64,000 nt of DNA from Runella rosea (GCF_003325355.1 NZ_CP030850.1:3720001-3784000); one strand, 5' to 3'. Positions 18,031 through 26,217 are shown, counted from the first letter of the stretch. Program-made: numbers and translations. The notes: generated by a model from the sequence alone, not told the origin.

Positions 18031-18915
18031 TTACTCAGAATATTCCACCGGCTCCAAAAAGCCCATTTTGCCCGATTGATAATCCTGAAGCGTTTGCATG
18101 ATTTCGGCTTGCGTGTTCATCACAAACGGGCCATAACTTGCAATCGGCTCATTGATAGGCTCTCCGCCCAAAATCAATAACCGCGCCCCTTTTATGCCAG
18201 TTGACACCGAAATCCATTCTCCTTGCTGACTGAGTTTGGCAATGCGCTTGGCAGCGGCTTTTTCGGTATTGTTCAAAACCACCTCGCCTTGCGCTACATG
18301 AATCGCCACGTTGAACCCTTCGGGCAGTTGCAGCTCAAATTGGCTTTCACCAGACGCAATCACCTCCGCTAAAAGTACTGGCGTGTAGGTTAGAGCGGGC
18401 CCTTTGATACCGTTCAATTCGCCCGAAATAACCCGTAATTGTGTATTCTCATTGAGTTGAACCGAAGGAATTTGGGCAGAGGTAAGTTCCTGATAACGCG
18501 GCTTCTCCATTTTATGCGCTCGCGGCAAATTCACCCACAACTGCACAAAATCCAAAATCCCGCCCTGACGCGAGAAATTGGCTTCGTGTTTTTCTTCATG
18601 AACTAACCCCGAGGCGGCCGACATCCATTGCACATCGCCCGCAAAAATAACACCCTTATTACCCGCTGAATCACGGTGTTGAAGTGCGCCTTCAAAGACG
18701 ACCGTCACGGTTTCGATACCTCGGTGTGGGTGCTCATCCACACCTTTGGGGATACGTGAGGGTTTTACCTGCATCGGGCCATGGTGGTCGAGCATCAGAA
18801 AAGGGCTAAAGTCTTGAAATCGTTGAGAAGGAATCATGCTTTGTCCCACAAATCCATCGCCCACCTGCTGCGGACGGCCTTCCCATACGTACGAAATGGT
18901 TTTGAATGTTTTCAT
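18031..18915 (-). CDS. Pirin family protein
   Basis: 294 residues. Bicupin with the pirin metal-site pattern: DHHGPM, HPHRGIETVT, then SAASGLVHEEKHE. Pirins bind Fe(II) and some show quercetin dioxygenase activity. The start codon overlaps the stop of the MhqD-like esterase gene (TAATG, sharing one base), so it is the third gene of the dioxygenase-esterase-pirin operon; a role in handling quinone-like electrophiles fits the context but is inference. Confidence 0.92.
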   Translation of the reverse strand: MKTFKTISYVWEGRPQQVGDGFVGQSMIPSQRFQDFSPFLMLDHHGPMQVKPSRIPKGVDEHPHRGIETVTVVFEGALQHRDSAGNKGVIFAGDVQWMSAASGLVHEEKHEANFSRQGGILDFVQLWVNLPRAHKMEKPRYQELTSAQIPSVQLNENTQLRVISGELNGIKGPALTYTPVLLAEVIASGESQFELQLPEGFNVAIHVAQGEVVLNNTEKAAAKRIAKLSQQGEWISVSTGIKGARLLILGGEPINEPIASYGPFVMNTQAEIMQTLQDYQSGKMGFLEPVEYSE

Positions 18916-19538
18916 TATGCTTGGTTTAACACCTGATTAATGTGATTGATTTCGTCCTGAAAAACACTATGCGGGGCGTTTGGATAGATTCTTTCCGTTA
19001 TGTTGGCCCCTAAATTTTTGAATACTTCGGTACTGTCCTGAACGCGGTGCAAAGGCACATGCGAATCTACATCAGAACATCCCAAAAAGATAGGCGTTCC
19101 TTCAAAATCGCCCGAGTAACGCTCCGCCTTGATGGAGTCGCCAATGACACCACCGCTTAAAATAAACACTCCCCCCAACGGCTGGGCATTCCGCGCTGCA
19201 AACTCTGCTGTCAAACACGCACCCTGCGAGAAGCCCAACAGGTAAATCTGCCGCGAATCAAAGCCTTGCCGTTTGATCTCTTCCACCAGTTGGCTCAATA
19301 CCTGCAACCCTGCCGATAAACCTGGTTCATTTTGATTTTCGGGTGCCAAAAAACTGTACGGGTACCACGTGTTGCCCGTAGCTTGAGGCGCCGCCAGCGC
19401 AGTGTTTTCCACGTTGAGTTCAGCGGCCAAACTCAGAATGCTTTGCGCACTTGCCCCCCGTCCGTGGGTCATGATGAGTACGCGTTTGGCTTGGGCAAGC
19501 GGCTCGCCCGCCCAAACGGTATTTTTGATGTTGTGCAT
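18915..19538 (-). CDS. Phospholipase/carboxylesterase family hydrolase, MhqD-like
   Basis: 207 residues from the ATG at 19538 (frame open to 19595). Alpha/beta-hydrolase of the carboxylesterase/phospholipase type: MTHGRGASAQSIL oxyanion region, GFSQGACLTAEFA nucleophile elbow, Asp in GCSDVDSHVP, His in YPNAPHSVF. The best-known relatives in this setting are MhqD proteins of the Bacillus MhqR regulon, induced by quinones. Here it lies between an MhqO-like dioxygenase (62 bp upstream) and pirin. Confidence 0.88.
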   Translation of the reverse strand: MHNIKNTVWAGEPLAQAKRVLIMTHGRGASAQSILSLAAELNVENTALAAPQATGNTWYPYSFLAPENQNEPGLSAGLQVLSQLVEEIKRQGFDSRQIYLLGFSQGACLTAEFAARNAQPLGGVFILSGGVIGDSIKAERYSGDFEGTPIFLGCSDVDSHVPLHRVQDSTEVFKNLGANITERIYPNAPHSVFQDEINHINQVLNQA

Positions 19539-19600
19539 TTTGGTATATCTTTTTTTAGGGTTGCAGACGCAAAAACTTTCATCCGCAACCCTCAATCTAA

Positions 19601-20575
19601 TTAGCCAATATTATATTTTTGATAAACAGCTTCCAGCGAAATTGGTTGCAACAATTGCTCAATTTGCGCACGATTGCGTTCTTGCCAAGGCGGCAATTTG
19701 AGCGCTTCACCCAATTTTGCTTTTTCTTCGTCCAATAAAAAGCCAGGAGGCGTAGTGGCTACCTCAAACAGCACCCCACCCGGTTCGCGAAAATAAATGG
19801 AATGAAAATACTGACGGTCAAGCACATGCGTTGGCATAAAGCCCGCCGAAAGCACCGCCTCGCGCACTTCCAGCTGAGAATTGTCGGTCGGAGTATCAAA
19901 GGCCACGTGGTGCACGGTTCCCGCGCCGTTCATTCCCCAACGGTTATTACTATCCCACACAATATCCACAAACTGGCCTGCATGCCCACCTTTGGGAGCG
20001 TAACGACGACGAGCGCCTGCTTCGGCAATAAACTCATAATTGAGCGAATTGGCCAGCAACGCCTCCGTGCGTTCGTAGGTGGTTTCCCACAATTCGATAT
20101 TCCAAAAACCACGAATCGAATACTCCAACGGAATATGACCGTAAGTAAAACCTGGGCGCGTATCCACATCGTTGGCGACCAATTCTAACCCTAATCCATC
20201 GGGGTCTTCAAAGTATATAAACACTTCGTTGAACCGTTGTTGAGGATTTTTGTACAAAATGCCGTATTGATCAAAACGTTTGGTCCAGAAGTCGATGGCC
20301 GACGTAGGAATGGAGAAGGAGGTGGTAGCCGCCTGCCCTTTGCCGTGGCGTCCTTTTTGGCTTCCCTGCCCAAACGGGAAGAAGGTCAAAATACTGCCTG
20401 CATTGCCTGTTTCGTCGCCATAGTAAAGGTGATATACGTCGGGAGCATCAAAATTGACGGTTTTTTTGACGAGCCTCAATCCGAGTAAACCTACGTAAAA
20501 ATCCACGTTTTGTTGAGGGTCAGCGGCGATGGCCGTTACGTGGTGTATGCCAGTGATTAAATTATTAGTTTCCAT
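19601..20575 (-). CDS. Ring-cleaving dioxygenase, MhqO-like (VOC fold), copy 1
   Basis: 324 residues, two tandem glyoxalase/bleomycin-resistance (VOC) modules. Typical start LITGIHHVTAIAADPQQNVDFYVGLLG, then LVKKTVNFDAPDVYHLYYGD and, in the second half, GTVHHVAFDT and the metal Glu in PGGVLFEVATTPPGF. Metal ligands HH, H and E are visible. It heads an operon with the esterase and pirin. A paralogue lies at 21935-22891. Confidence 0.9.
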   Translation of the reverse strand: METNNLITGIHHVTAIAADPQQNVDFYVGLLGLRLVKKTVNFDAPDVYHLYYGDETGNAGSILTFFPFGQGSQKGRHGKGQAATTSFSIPTSAIDFWTKRFDQYGILYKNPQQRFNEVFIYFEDPDGLGLELVANDVDTRPGFTYGHIPLEYSIRGFWNIELWETTYERTEALLANSLNYEFIAEAGARRRYAPKGGHAGQFVDIVWDSNNRWGMNGAGTVHHVAFDTPTDNSQLEVREAVLSAGFMPTHVLDRQYFHSIYFREPGGVLFEVATTPPGFLLDEEKAKLGEALKLPPWQERNRAQIEQLLQPISLEAVYQKYNIG

Positions 20576-20740
20576 TGTCTTGGTTGTTATTGCTTAAATA
20601 GCGGTTGTTTCTTTTGTTGGTCAACTTTTTTGTTTTATTGACTCTGCAAAGGTCACGCAATAATATAGGTTGAACAATGGCGAAAAGAAGGAATGCGTTG
20701 TCAAAATCATGGCTTTATCTGACTTCAATAGAGTTAGTCA

Positions 20741-20836
20741 GGGCTAAAGCCCTTATTGAGATGCCTTTTTGCTTCAAGCCCCACGCTAAAGCATGGGATT
20801 AAACGAGGTTTGTGCAGGCGGATTCTCAAATCCGCC
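20741..20836. repeat. REP-like cluster of short inverted repeats
   Basis: Three hairpins in 96 bp: 20741-20752, 20780-20797 (both with core GCTAAAGC or GCTAAAGCC), and 20817-20824 with 20829-20836. The core CGGATTCTCAAATCCG at 20819-20834 occurs as its exact reverse complement at 51971-51986. Such small palindromes scattered between genes are typical of REP elements. Confidence 0.55.
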
Positions 20837-20925
20837 AGTGAGGTTTCTCAAAACCAAATGCCCTTTCATTGTCTGTTTCCTAAAAATTTATCCAGGCTAT
20901 TGGTTTTTACATAACCATTATTTTA

Positions 20926-20949
20926 ATTTACGTAATTAATTACGTAAAT
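20926..20949. promoter_or_regulatory. 24-bp palindrome, probable MarR operator
   Basis: A perfect 24-bp palindrome with the half-site ATTTACGTAATT, ending 9 bp before the ATG at 20959. Position and symmetry suit a homodimeric MarR repressor acting on its own gene. A single half-like TTTACGT lies upstream of the second dioxygenase (near 22945-22955), so wider control is possible but weaker. Confidence 0.75.
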
Positions 20950-20958
20950 AATTTATTC

Positions 20959-21912
20959 ATGGAGTTATATCGAACATTAGGCTACGTGGCCTTGGGAAGT
21001 TATATGCGTCGACTGGGTGAAATCAGTCAGCAAGCCTCCGCTCAAGTGTATCAGATGTATGGAATGGATTTTGAGGTAAAATGGTTTCCAGTATTTTTGG
21101 CAGTTGCGCAAAAAGAAGCCGAAACGGTCTCAAAAATCGCCGAATGCATCGGGCAGTCGCACGTGGGCGTTAGTTTGATGGTCAAAGAAATGGTGAAAGT
21201 GGGCTTTTTAGAAAGTCAAAAAGGATTGGTCGATAAGCGTGAAACCACCGTTCGGTTGACCCAAAAAGGGGACCAAATGCACGCCCGCATGAAAGAACTG
21301 CTGGAAGATTTGGAAGATACCATGAACGAAGTGAAAAACGAATGTGAAACCGACGTGCTACGCGCCCTGATGGAATACGAGCAGGTGATTCTACGCAAAA
21401 GCTTACCCGAGCGCATCAAAAGCAGGCTAAAAACGCGCGAACGAAACAAGGTCAACATCACTTGGCTTGACCCTCAAAACGAAATCCATCGCGCAGGATT
21501 CAAACGCATCAACTACGAATGGATTGAGCGCTACTTCAAGGTCGAACCCCTCGACATGGAATCGCTCGAAAATCCTGATAAATTCTACATCAACAAAGGT
21601 GGACTGGTGTTATTGGCCGAATACCAAGGCAATATTGTAGGAACTTCGGCGCTCAAACCCATGACCGAAGACAGTATGGAACTCTCAAAAATGGGCGTCG
21701 ACAGCAACGCCAAAGGACTGGGAATTGGCGAGTTGCTGGGGCAATCCATCATTGACGAAGCCAAAAAAATGGGTTTAAAACGTTTGTATCTAGAAACAAA
21801 TTCGCGTTTATTGCCCGCACTGAATCTTTACCAAAAACTAGGTTTCAAAACCGTCAAAGATTTCAGTTCGCCCTATTCCCGGGCCGACGTTGCTATGGAG
21901 TTGTTTTTATGA
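20959..21912 (+). CDS. MarR-GNAT fusion: transcriptional regulator with acetyltransferase domain
   Basis: 317 residues. Residues 1-150 form a MarR-like winged helix (VSKIAECIGQSHVGVSLMVKEM, then a KRETTVRLTQKG wing). Residues about 160-317 form a GNAT domain (LLAEYQGNIVGTSAL, acetyl-CoA loop AKGLGIGELLGQ, LYLETNSRLLPALNLYQKLGF). Fusions of this type exist in Bacteroidota and Proteobacteria. It lies between two MhqO-like dioxygenase genes and directly after the 24-bp palindrome, so it is the likely regulator of this block. Confidence 0.9.
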   Translation: MELYRTLGYVALGSYMRRLGEISQQASAQVYQMYGMDFEVKWFPVFLAVAQKEAETVSKIAECIGQSHVGVSLMVKEMVKVGFLESQKGLVDKRETTVRLTQKGDQMHARMKELLEDLEDTMNEVKNECETDVLRALMEYEQVILRKSLPERIKSRLKTRERNKVNITWLDPQNEIHRAGFKRINYEWIERYFKVEPLDMESLENPDKFYINKGGLVLLAEYQGNIVGTSALKPMTEDSMELSKMGVDSNAKGLGIGELLGQSIIDEAKKMGLKRLYLETNSRLLPALNLYQKLGFKTVKDFSSPYSRADVAMELFL

Positions 21913-21934
21913 GGGTTGAGTTAATATTTTTCCT

Positions 21935-22891
21935 TTACAATTGAATTTCTGGCAGGCCCGCTTCAATGATGGCGCGGTTGTGTTCTTTGTCGTTTGGTAG
22001 CATGAGGTGCGTGCCCAATTCTTCGACCGACTCATCGACGTCAAAGCCGGGGCCGCTCGTGGCAACTTCAAACAATTGGTGCGAAGGCAAACGGAAATAA
22101 ATGGAACGGAAATACTTACGGTCTTTGATTTCGGTCACTTCCATGCCCAACTCATCGACCAGCCGGTGACGCAGCGCCTGCTGCGCTTCTTCATTGTCAA
22201 TTTTCCAAGCTACGTGATGTACAGTACCGATACCGTTTTTGCCACGTGGGGTGTCGGCAGCGGCCCGGAGCAGTTCTAGGGCGTTTCTTGATGAGCCGCC
22301 TTTTACCTCCAGACGAATTCGGTCGCCCTCTTGCGCCACTTCGGCCATGTTCATTTCGGCGGCCAAAAAGTGCCTCACGGGTTCCCAATCATTCGGCGCT
22401 ACCCACAGCGTGACGTGGTGAATGCCCCGAATGGCCACTTCTTCGTTGACCTCATCGGTGATGAAAGGCTTACGGATGTCGTTATCGTCGGCAATTAATT
22501 CAATTTGAAGTTCGGCAGGGTCACGAAACCACAGCACCTGTTGCCCAAAACGAACTGATGAAACCACGGTAATACCAGCGTTTTCTAAACGGCTTTTCCA
22601 AAACCCTAGCGCCGTCGAAGGAATCGAAAATGTGGTGGAAATAATCATCCCCGTTCCTTCTACACCTTTACGAATCCCCTGATTTTGATACGGAAAGGTG
22701 GTAAAAATGGTACCGGGTGTACCTATTTTATCGCCGTAATACATGTGATATACGGCATTGTTATCAAAATTGACCGTTTTTTTAACCAGTCGAAGGGCTA
22801 GCAATTTAGTATAGAAATCGTAATCTTCCTGCGCTTCGTTGACGGTGGCGGTTACGTGGTGAAGTCCTTTGATGAACGGCTTGGTTTCCAT
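21935..22891 (-). CDS. Ring-cleaving dioxygenase, MhqO-like (VOC fold), copy 2
   Basis: 318 residues from the ATG at 22891 (METKPFIKGLHHVTATVNEAQ). Two VOC modules as in the paralogue at 19601-20575: LVKKTVNFDNNAVYHMYYGD, GIHHVTLWVAPNDW, GTVHHVAWKIDNEE and a metal Glu in SHQLFEVATSGPGFD. Convergent with the MarR-GNAT gene (22 bp between stops). The two copies are clearly diverged, which suggests different ring substrates. Confidence 0.9.
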   Translation of the reverse strand: METKPFIKGLHHVTATVNEAQEDYDFYTKLLALRLVKKTVNFDNNAVYHMYYGDKIGTPGTIFTTFPYQNQGIRKGVEGTGMIISTTFSIPSTALGFWKSRLENAGITVVSSVRFGQQVLWFRDPAELQIELIADDNDIRKPFITDEVNEEVAIRGIHHVTLWVAPNDWEPVRHFLAAEMNMAEVAQEGDRIRLEVKGGSSRNALELLRAAADTPRGKNGIGTVHHVAWKIDNEEAQQALRHRLVDELGMEVTEIKDRKYFRSIYFRLPSHQLFEVATSGPGFDVDESVEELGTHLMLPNDKEHNRAIIEAGLPEIQL

Positions 22892-22975
22892 GGGGAGTAA
22901 AGGTTTATTTGATGGCAAAGGTGGCGGATAAAACTACCTCTATCAACGTAAAAACCATGGAAGTTGTTGGCGTTT

Positions 22976-23848
22976 TTACGGTTCGGCGTTTTCGCGAAAC
23001 TCACTGAACGCTATTCCTTCACTTTTTTTGAAGAATTTACTGAAATGGGCAATGTCGTCATAGCCCAATTGATAGGCGATTTCTTTGGCGTTGAGCTCTG
23101 AATAGCGCGCCAATCGCTTTGCTTCCAACGCCAACCGGTTCTGAATAAATTCTTTGGCCGACGTCCCCGTTTCACTCTTAATGACGTCGTTGAGGTGATT
23201 GGCGGTCAGGTGTTGGCGGTCGGCGTATTCATTGACTTTATGGTATTTCCGAAAAAAAAGCTCAACATCATTTTTAAACTGTTTTACAATCTCCGCCTGA
23301 CGATTATCCCAGGTTTTGTTCAAAACTTTTTTGTCAGATTTGAAACGTTTGCATTGAAGTAAAAACAACTTTAGCCATGCGCCTACCGCTTCCCATTTTT
23401 GAGAGCGTTCGGCCTGCGCTTCTTCCGCAATGCCCCTGACGAGCGGTCGCAATTCATTCATTTCGTCGGGGGTCAGTTCCAGCGGCAGCGACTCATCACA
23501 GTTAAAAAACAGGTCCATGTCGTACAACTGCGAAGGCGAAAAACTGTATTGCTGCAAAAAATCGGGTCGAAAAAGAATAACATGTCCGCGCGGATTGGGC
23601 TCCGTTACGGTCAGGTGGTGAATTTGCTCGGGAGAAACAAAATACACAGTATTTTCCCGCAACGTATATTCTTTAAAGTCAATCTGGTGGGCTCCTTGAG
23701 CCCGCTCGACCACAATAACGGTGAAGTAATCGTGCCGATGTGGCAAATCGGGGGTTTGAGAGCGGCGTTTTTCCACCTCCGCCATGCTACGATACGCAAA
23801 CGGAGTAGGAAGATGCGCCTGCCGAATATGGGTTTCAGGTTTTTGCAT
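22976..23848 (-). CDS. AraC family transcriptional regulator
   Basis: 290 residues from the ATG at 23848. N-terminal cupin-like sensor (LPHRHDYFTVIVVE, EYTLRENTVYFVSPEQIHHL) and C-terminal double HTH (TANHLNDVIKSETGTSAKEFIQ, AKEIAYQLGYDDIAHFSKFFKK). The frame extends to 23899 but that part is rich in Cys and unlikely. It is 84 bp upstream of the second dioxygenase on the same strand and follows the Dabb gene, so it may control either. Confidence 0.9.
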   Translation of the reverse strand: MQKPETHIRQAHLPTPFAYRSMAEVEKRRSQTPDLPHRHDYFTVIVVERAQGAHQIDFKEYTLRENTVYFVSPEQIHHLTVTEPNPRGHVILFRPDFLQQYSFSPSQLYDMDLFFNCDESLPLELTPDEMNELRPLVRGIAEEAQAERSQKWEAVGAWLKLFLLQCKRFKSDKKVLNKTWDNRQAEIVKQFKNDVELFFRKYHKVNEYADRQHLTANHLNDVIKSETGTSAKEFIQNRLALEAKRLARYSELNAKEIAYQLGYDDIAHFSKFFKKSEGIAFSEFRENAEP

Positions 23849-23899
23849 AGCGGGACAAGAACAAAAACGGCATGACTTACGCCATGCCGTACTTATCAA

Positions 23900-24202
23900 T
23901 TAAATATCGTCTGAATCGTACACAATGACTTTTTCCCACAAATGCGCACAGTTTTCCACAAATTTATGGTGAATTGGGTGGTCTTGATACACATCCTGCT
24001 CGGCTTTAGTATCAAACAGCATCAGCCACGACACCGAATACGAACGGTCAATAACTCCCCGGTGCGTATCGGCCACTTTGCCGATGTGGGCAAGTTTTAC
24101 ACCCTCAAGCGCGGTTAAGGTCTGTAGGCCTGCTACCAATTGGTCGCGGTCGGCGGCGCTATCGGGATTTTTCAAAAAAAAGAAAACGTGATGTACAAAC
24201 AT
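23900..24202 (-). CDS. Dabb family (stress-responsive alpha/beta-barrel) protein
   Basis: 100 residues from the ATG at 24202 (MFVHHVFFFLKNP). Dabb pattern: HHVFFFLKN, KLAHIGKVAD, DRSYSVSWLMLFDTKAEQDVYQDHPIHHKFVE. Dimeric ferredoxin-like fold; plant and bacterial members appear under stress or act on small aromatic polyketides. Its start is 51 bp upstream of the AraC regulator and the two are likely transcribed together. Confidence 0.85.
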   Translation of the reverse strand: MFVHHVFFFLKNPDSAADRDQLVAGLQTLTALEGVKLAHIGKVADTHRGVIDRSYSVSWLMLFDTKAEQDVYQDHPIHHKFVENCAHLWEKVIVYDSDDI

Positions 24203-24328
24203 GGTTTTGGAAGGGGGTTTTATAATGAGAAGCAATTCTACCCAAAATCTAACCATCTAAAATCACCTAAAAGTTCACCATCATGCCCATTTCAGCGCAA
24301 AATACTGCGGTCTATTTGGGACAAAAAA

Positions 24329-24357
24329 AGAGCCGGGGGACAAAATCTCCCGGCTCT
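24329..24357 (-). terminator. Intrinsic terminator of the OmpA-lipoprotein operon
   Basis: 9-bp GC-rich stem (24329-24337 with 24349-24357), 11-nt loop. On the minus strand the stem is followed by seven T (A-run at 24323-24329). It lies 43 bp past the stop at 24400 and so ends the 25581-24400 transcript. Confidence 0.85.
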
Positions 24358-24399
24358 CACCCATTCCTAAACCCTTTACCTTATGAAAAATCTACTACA

Positions 24400-24651
24400 C
24401 TATTTTTTGATTGGAACCGTGTGTGGTACTTCATTGTATCCACGATTACCGCTCATGTTTTTGCTCTTTGAATAGTCGATGCTTTCCTCTTCGGAGGTGT
24501 GGGCAACATCAGACTTGATTTTACTTTCTTCGGGCGTCTTTTCTGGCACAATTGCGTCCGAAAACAGTGCATCGGTTGAGTTTTCCGTATTTCCGGATAT
24601 CATTTTTGTGTTATCCGCGATTATTTCGTCTTCAATCAATGTCTTTTTCAT
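24400..24651 (-). CDS. Small acidic protein, unknown
   Basis: 83 residues, rich in E, D, S, N and T, without hydrophobic segment or known domain; probably disordered. The family is not recognised. It is the last gene of the run 25581-24400 (OmpA lipoprotein, 60-residue protein, this protein), with 14 bp before it, and ends before the terminator at 24329-24357. The context (OmpA, and the stress island downstream) suggests a general-stress protein, by inference only. Confidence 0.6.
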   Translation of the reverse strand: MKKTLIEDEIIADNTKMISGNTENSTDALFSDAIVPEKTPEESKIKSDVAHTSEEESIDYSKSKNMSGNRGYNEVPHTVPIKK

Positions 24652-24665
24652 GGCTATTGTTTTTT

Positions 24666-24848
24666 CTAACCGCCCGTATATTTTTCGGCCTCTTCGGCCT
24701 TTTTCTTTATTTCTTTATATAACTTGATGTCTACTTTTTCAGGATCTACATCGGTTGTTTTTGGTAACGTTTGTTCCTCTTTTTTGTGGATTTCGCCCGT
24801 TTTCGGGTTCTTTTCAAAATCCTGAGGAGTGGTGAGGCTCTCTGGCAT
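24666..24848 (-). CDS. Small charged protein, unknown
   Basis: 60 residues (MPESLTTPQDFEKNPKTGEI start), hydrophilic, Lys/Glu-rich, with a short helix (KLYKEIKKKAEEAEKY). Not recognised. Placed between the OmpA lipoprotein gene (22 bp) and the 83-residue gene (14 bp); all three on the minus strand, most likely one transcript. Confidence is in its being translated, not in a function. Confidence 0.6.
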   Translation of the reverse strand: MPESLTTPQDFEKNPKTGEIHKKEEQTLPKTTDVDPEKVDIKLYKEIKKKAEEAEKYTGG

Positions 24849-24870
24849 ATCGTTCTGTTTTTAGGACTTA

Positions 24871-25581
24871 TTAGCCATTTTTCTTACTAATTTTATCTTG
24901 TTCTGCTTGGCGCTTGGCGTCTTTTTTCAAGGTCTGATTGGCCACAATCGCTATCTCAACCCGCTGATTCATACGACGTCCTTCATCGGTGCCATTGGAT
25001 ACCTTGGGGGTTTGTTCACCAAACCCTTGGGTCACCATTCGTAACTGGGGCACGTTGTGAGCTAGCAAAAAATCCGCCAATGATTCGGCCCTTTTTTCAG
25101 ATAAGATTTGGTTTTGCTTAGCATCTCCTGTTCCATCCGTATGACCCGCAATCAAAAGCTCGGTGTCTTTGTAGTTAATCAGCGTTTCGGCCATTTTTTT
25201 CAGTTGTTCCTGAGGCGTATTAGAGAGGGCATAACTATCACTTTCAAACAACACAACTGAACTCACTGTAATCTTTATGCCCTCTCCGATACGTTCTACT
25301 AAGGCTATTCCGCTCAAATCACGGTTCAAGGCTGTAGCTTGTTTTTCCATGTATTTTTCAATAACAGCACCCGCAGCTCCCCCAATTGTTGATGCTACAA
25401 TGGCAAAATTAGCGGGGTTTTTAGACCTGCTGATTGTTGGTTTGGGTGCTCCTGAGGTATCGTTACCCGATTTTCTAACGTTTGGTGTGGATGTACAGCC
25501 GGAAAGCCCTGCGATAAACAAAAGGTTTGTCGCAAAAATGAATAATCTTTTAATGGGTATATTGATAGTTATTGTTTTCAT
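24871..25581 (-). CDS. OmpA-family lipoprotein
   Basis: 236 residues from the ATG at 25581; an in-frame ATG at 25596 gives five more residues. Lipobox LSGC at about residue 27. A Gly-rich/Ala segment (about residues 60-80) resembles glycine-zipper linkers. The C-terminal OmpA domain binds peptidoglycan: LLIAGHTDGTGDAKQNQILSEKRAESL, FGEQTPKVSNGTDEGRRMNQRVEI. It heads the three-gene operon ending at the terminator 24329-24357. Promoter-like motif at 25663-25678. Confidence 0.9.
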   Translation of the reverse strand: MKTITINIPIKRLFIFATNLLFIAGLSGCTSTPNVRKSGNDTSGAPKPTISRSKNPANFAIVASTIGGAAGAVIEKYMEKQATALNRDLSGIALVERIGEGIKITVSSVVLFESDSYALSNTPQEQLKKMAETLINYKDTELLIAGHTDGTGDAKQNQILSEKRAESLADFLLAHNVPQLRMVTQGFGEQTPKVSNGTDEGRRMNQRVEIAIVANQTLKKDAKRQAEQDKISKKNG

Positions 25582-25662
25582 GGCCTGTTTTCCCAATTAA
25601 ATAACCCACTTCGCGGTTTCGTCACTCATCTGGGTGATAAATTGGTATTTCGATATATATCC

Positions 25663-25678
25663 TTAAAAAGTCGTGCCG
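25663..25678 (-). promoter_or_regulatory. Promoter-like 16-mer (TGGCAC type)
   Basis: CGGCACGACTTTTTAA read on the minus strand, 66-81 bp before the OmpA-lipoprotein start. It matches the 16-mers found near the GNGG-N8-CCYC elements at 26.2-46.4 kb, but no such element is seen next to it. Confidence 0.35.
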
Positions 25679-25737
25679 GGTATCAATTTTAAAAGGGGTT
25701 ACGCAAGTATTTTTATAACAAAATATACGGTCCGTAG

Positions 25738-25917
25738 TTATTTAATCCGATGGGAATTCAGTTTGACCTTTCGGAAAAAATCATCCCGTTTTTGTTGACT
25801 AAATCTGTTAGCCGAACTAGCAGAGGGCGTAGTGGGTGAATGCGATAGATACAACATGCCTACCGAGGTGGCCAAACCCACAAATCCGGTGATAGTAATT
25901 AACAAAGCAATTTCCAT
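25738..25917 (-). CDS. Small membrane protein, 59 residues
   Basis: An ORF under 60 codons: ATG at 25917, TAA at 25738-25740. Hydrophobic N-terminal segment (EIALLITITGFVGLATSV, then GMLYLS) and a basic tail (QQKRDDFFRKVKLNSHRIK). One membrane span with a positively charged cytoplasmic part is predicted. No family recognised; small membrane proteins in stress loci of Bacteroidota often look like this. It lies upstream of the OmpA operon and downstream of the Lmo0937-like gene, same strand. Confidence 0.65.
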   Translation of the reverse strand: MEIALLITITGFVGLATSVGMLYLSHSPTTPSASSANRFSQQKRDDFFRKVKLNSHRIK

Positions 25918-25924
25918 AGCATTA

Positions 25925-26021
25925 AGTAAATCAAAGTTTTACGATGTCATATCTACGCATTAACCACTTTTATATATAACGCTGAGTAAAGTAACTCTCA
26001 GATGCCATATCTACGTACTAA
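25925..26021. repeat. Imperfect tandem repeat, about 38 bp, two copies
   Basis: AGTAAA, a variable part, then GATGYCATATCTACGYAYTAA. The conserved 21-mers are at 25943-25963 and 26001-26021, 58 bp apart. The second copy covers the stop codon of the Lmo0937-like gene. Either a segmental duplication or two binding sites before the 59-residue gene. Confidence 0.6.
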
Positions 26022-26170
26022 ATAGTGCCCCGGCGAATAAAACCGATAATGACGGAAATAACGGCCAGTACCAGAAGGATATGAATAAGTCCTCCTGCAC
26101 TGTAAGCAAAAGTTCCTATAAGCCAACCCACAACCAGAATAACAGCGATAATATATAATAGAGAACGCAT
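26018..26170 (-). CDS. Lmo0937-like small membrane protein (DUF5670 type)
   Basis: 50 residues: ATG at 26170, TAG at 26018-26020. Two membrane helices around a short turn: RSLLYIIAVILVVGWLIGTF, then SAGGLIHILLVLAVISVIIGF, ending in RRGTI. This is the hallmark of the Lmo0937/DUF5670 family, tiny stress-associated membrane proteins found in many Bacteroidota. Its promoter-like motif (26218-26233) faces the shared element at 26287-26302, placing it in the putative regulon. Confidence 0.82.
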   Translation of the reverse strand: MRSLLYIIAVILVVGWLIGTFAYSAGGLIHILLVLAVISVIIGFIRRGTI

Positions 26171-26217
26171 GGCTTTAAAGATTAAAAGGTTTCAATTCAT
26201 TTGATGATTATATACCT

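Larger units (their letters stand above)
20576..20958. other. Divergent intergenic region with hairpins
   Basis: It separates the dioxygenase operon (-) from the MarR-GNAT gene (+). It holds the operator-like palindrome at 20926-20949 and three small inverted repeats in a row: GGGCTAAAGCCC at 20741-20752, a CCCA/TGGG stem around GCTAAAGC at 20780-20797, and an 8-bp stem with loop CTCA at 20817-20836. The last resembles a REP-type element that recurs at 51971-51986. No open frame of note. Confidence 0.6.

Noticed and set aside
20741-20836. CRISPR-like or riboswitch array
   Set aside because: The three hairpins differ in sequence and spacing and have no constant repeat with spacers; REP-type elements explain them better.
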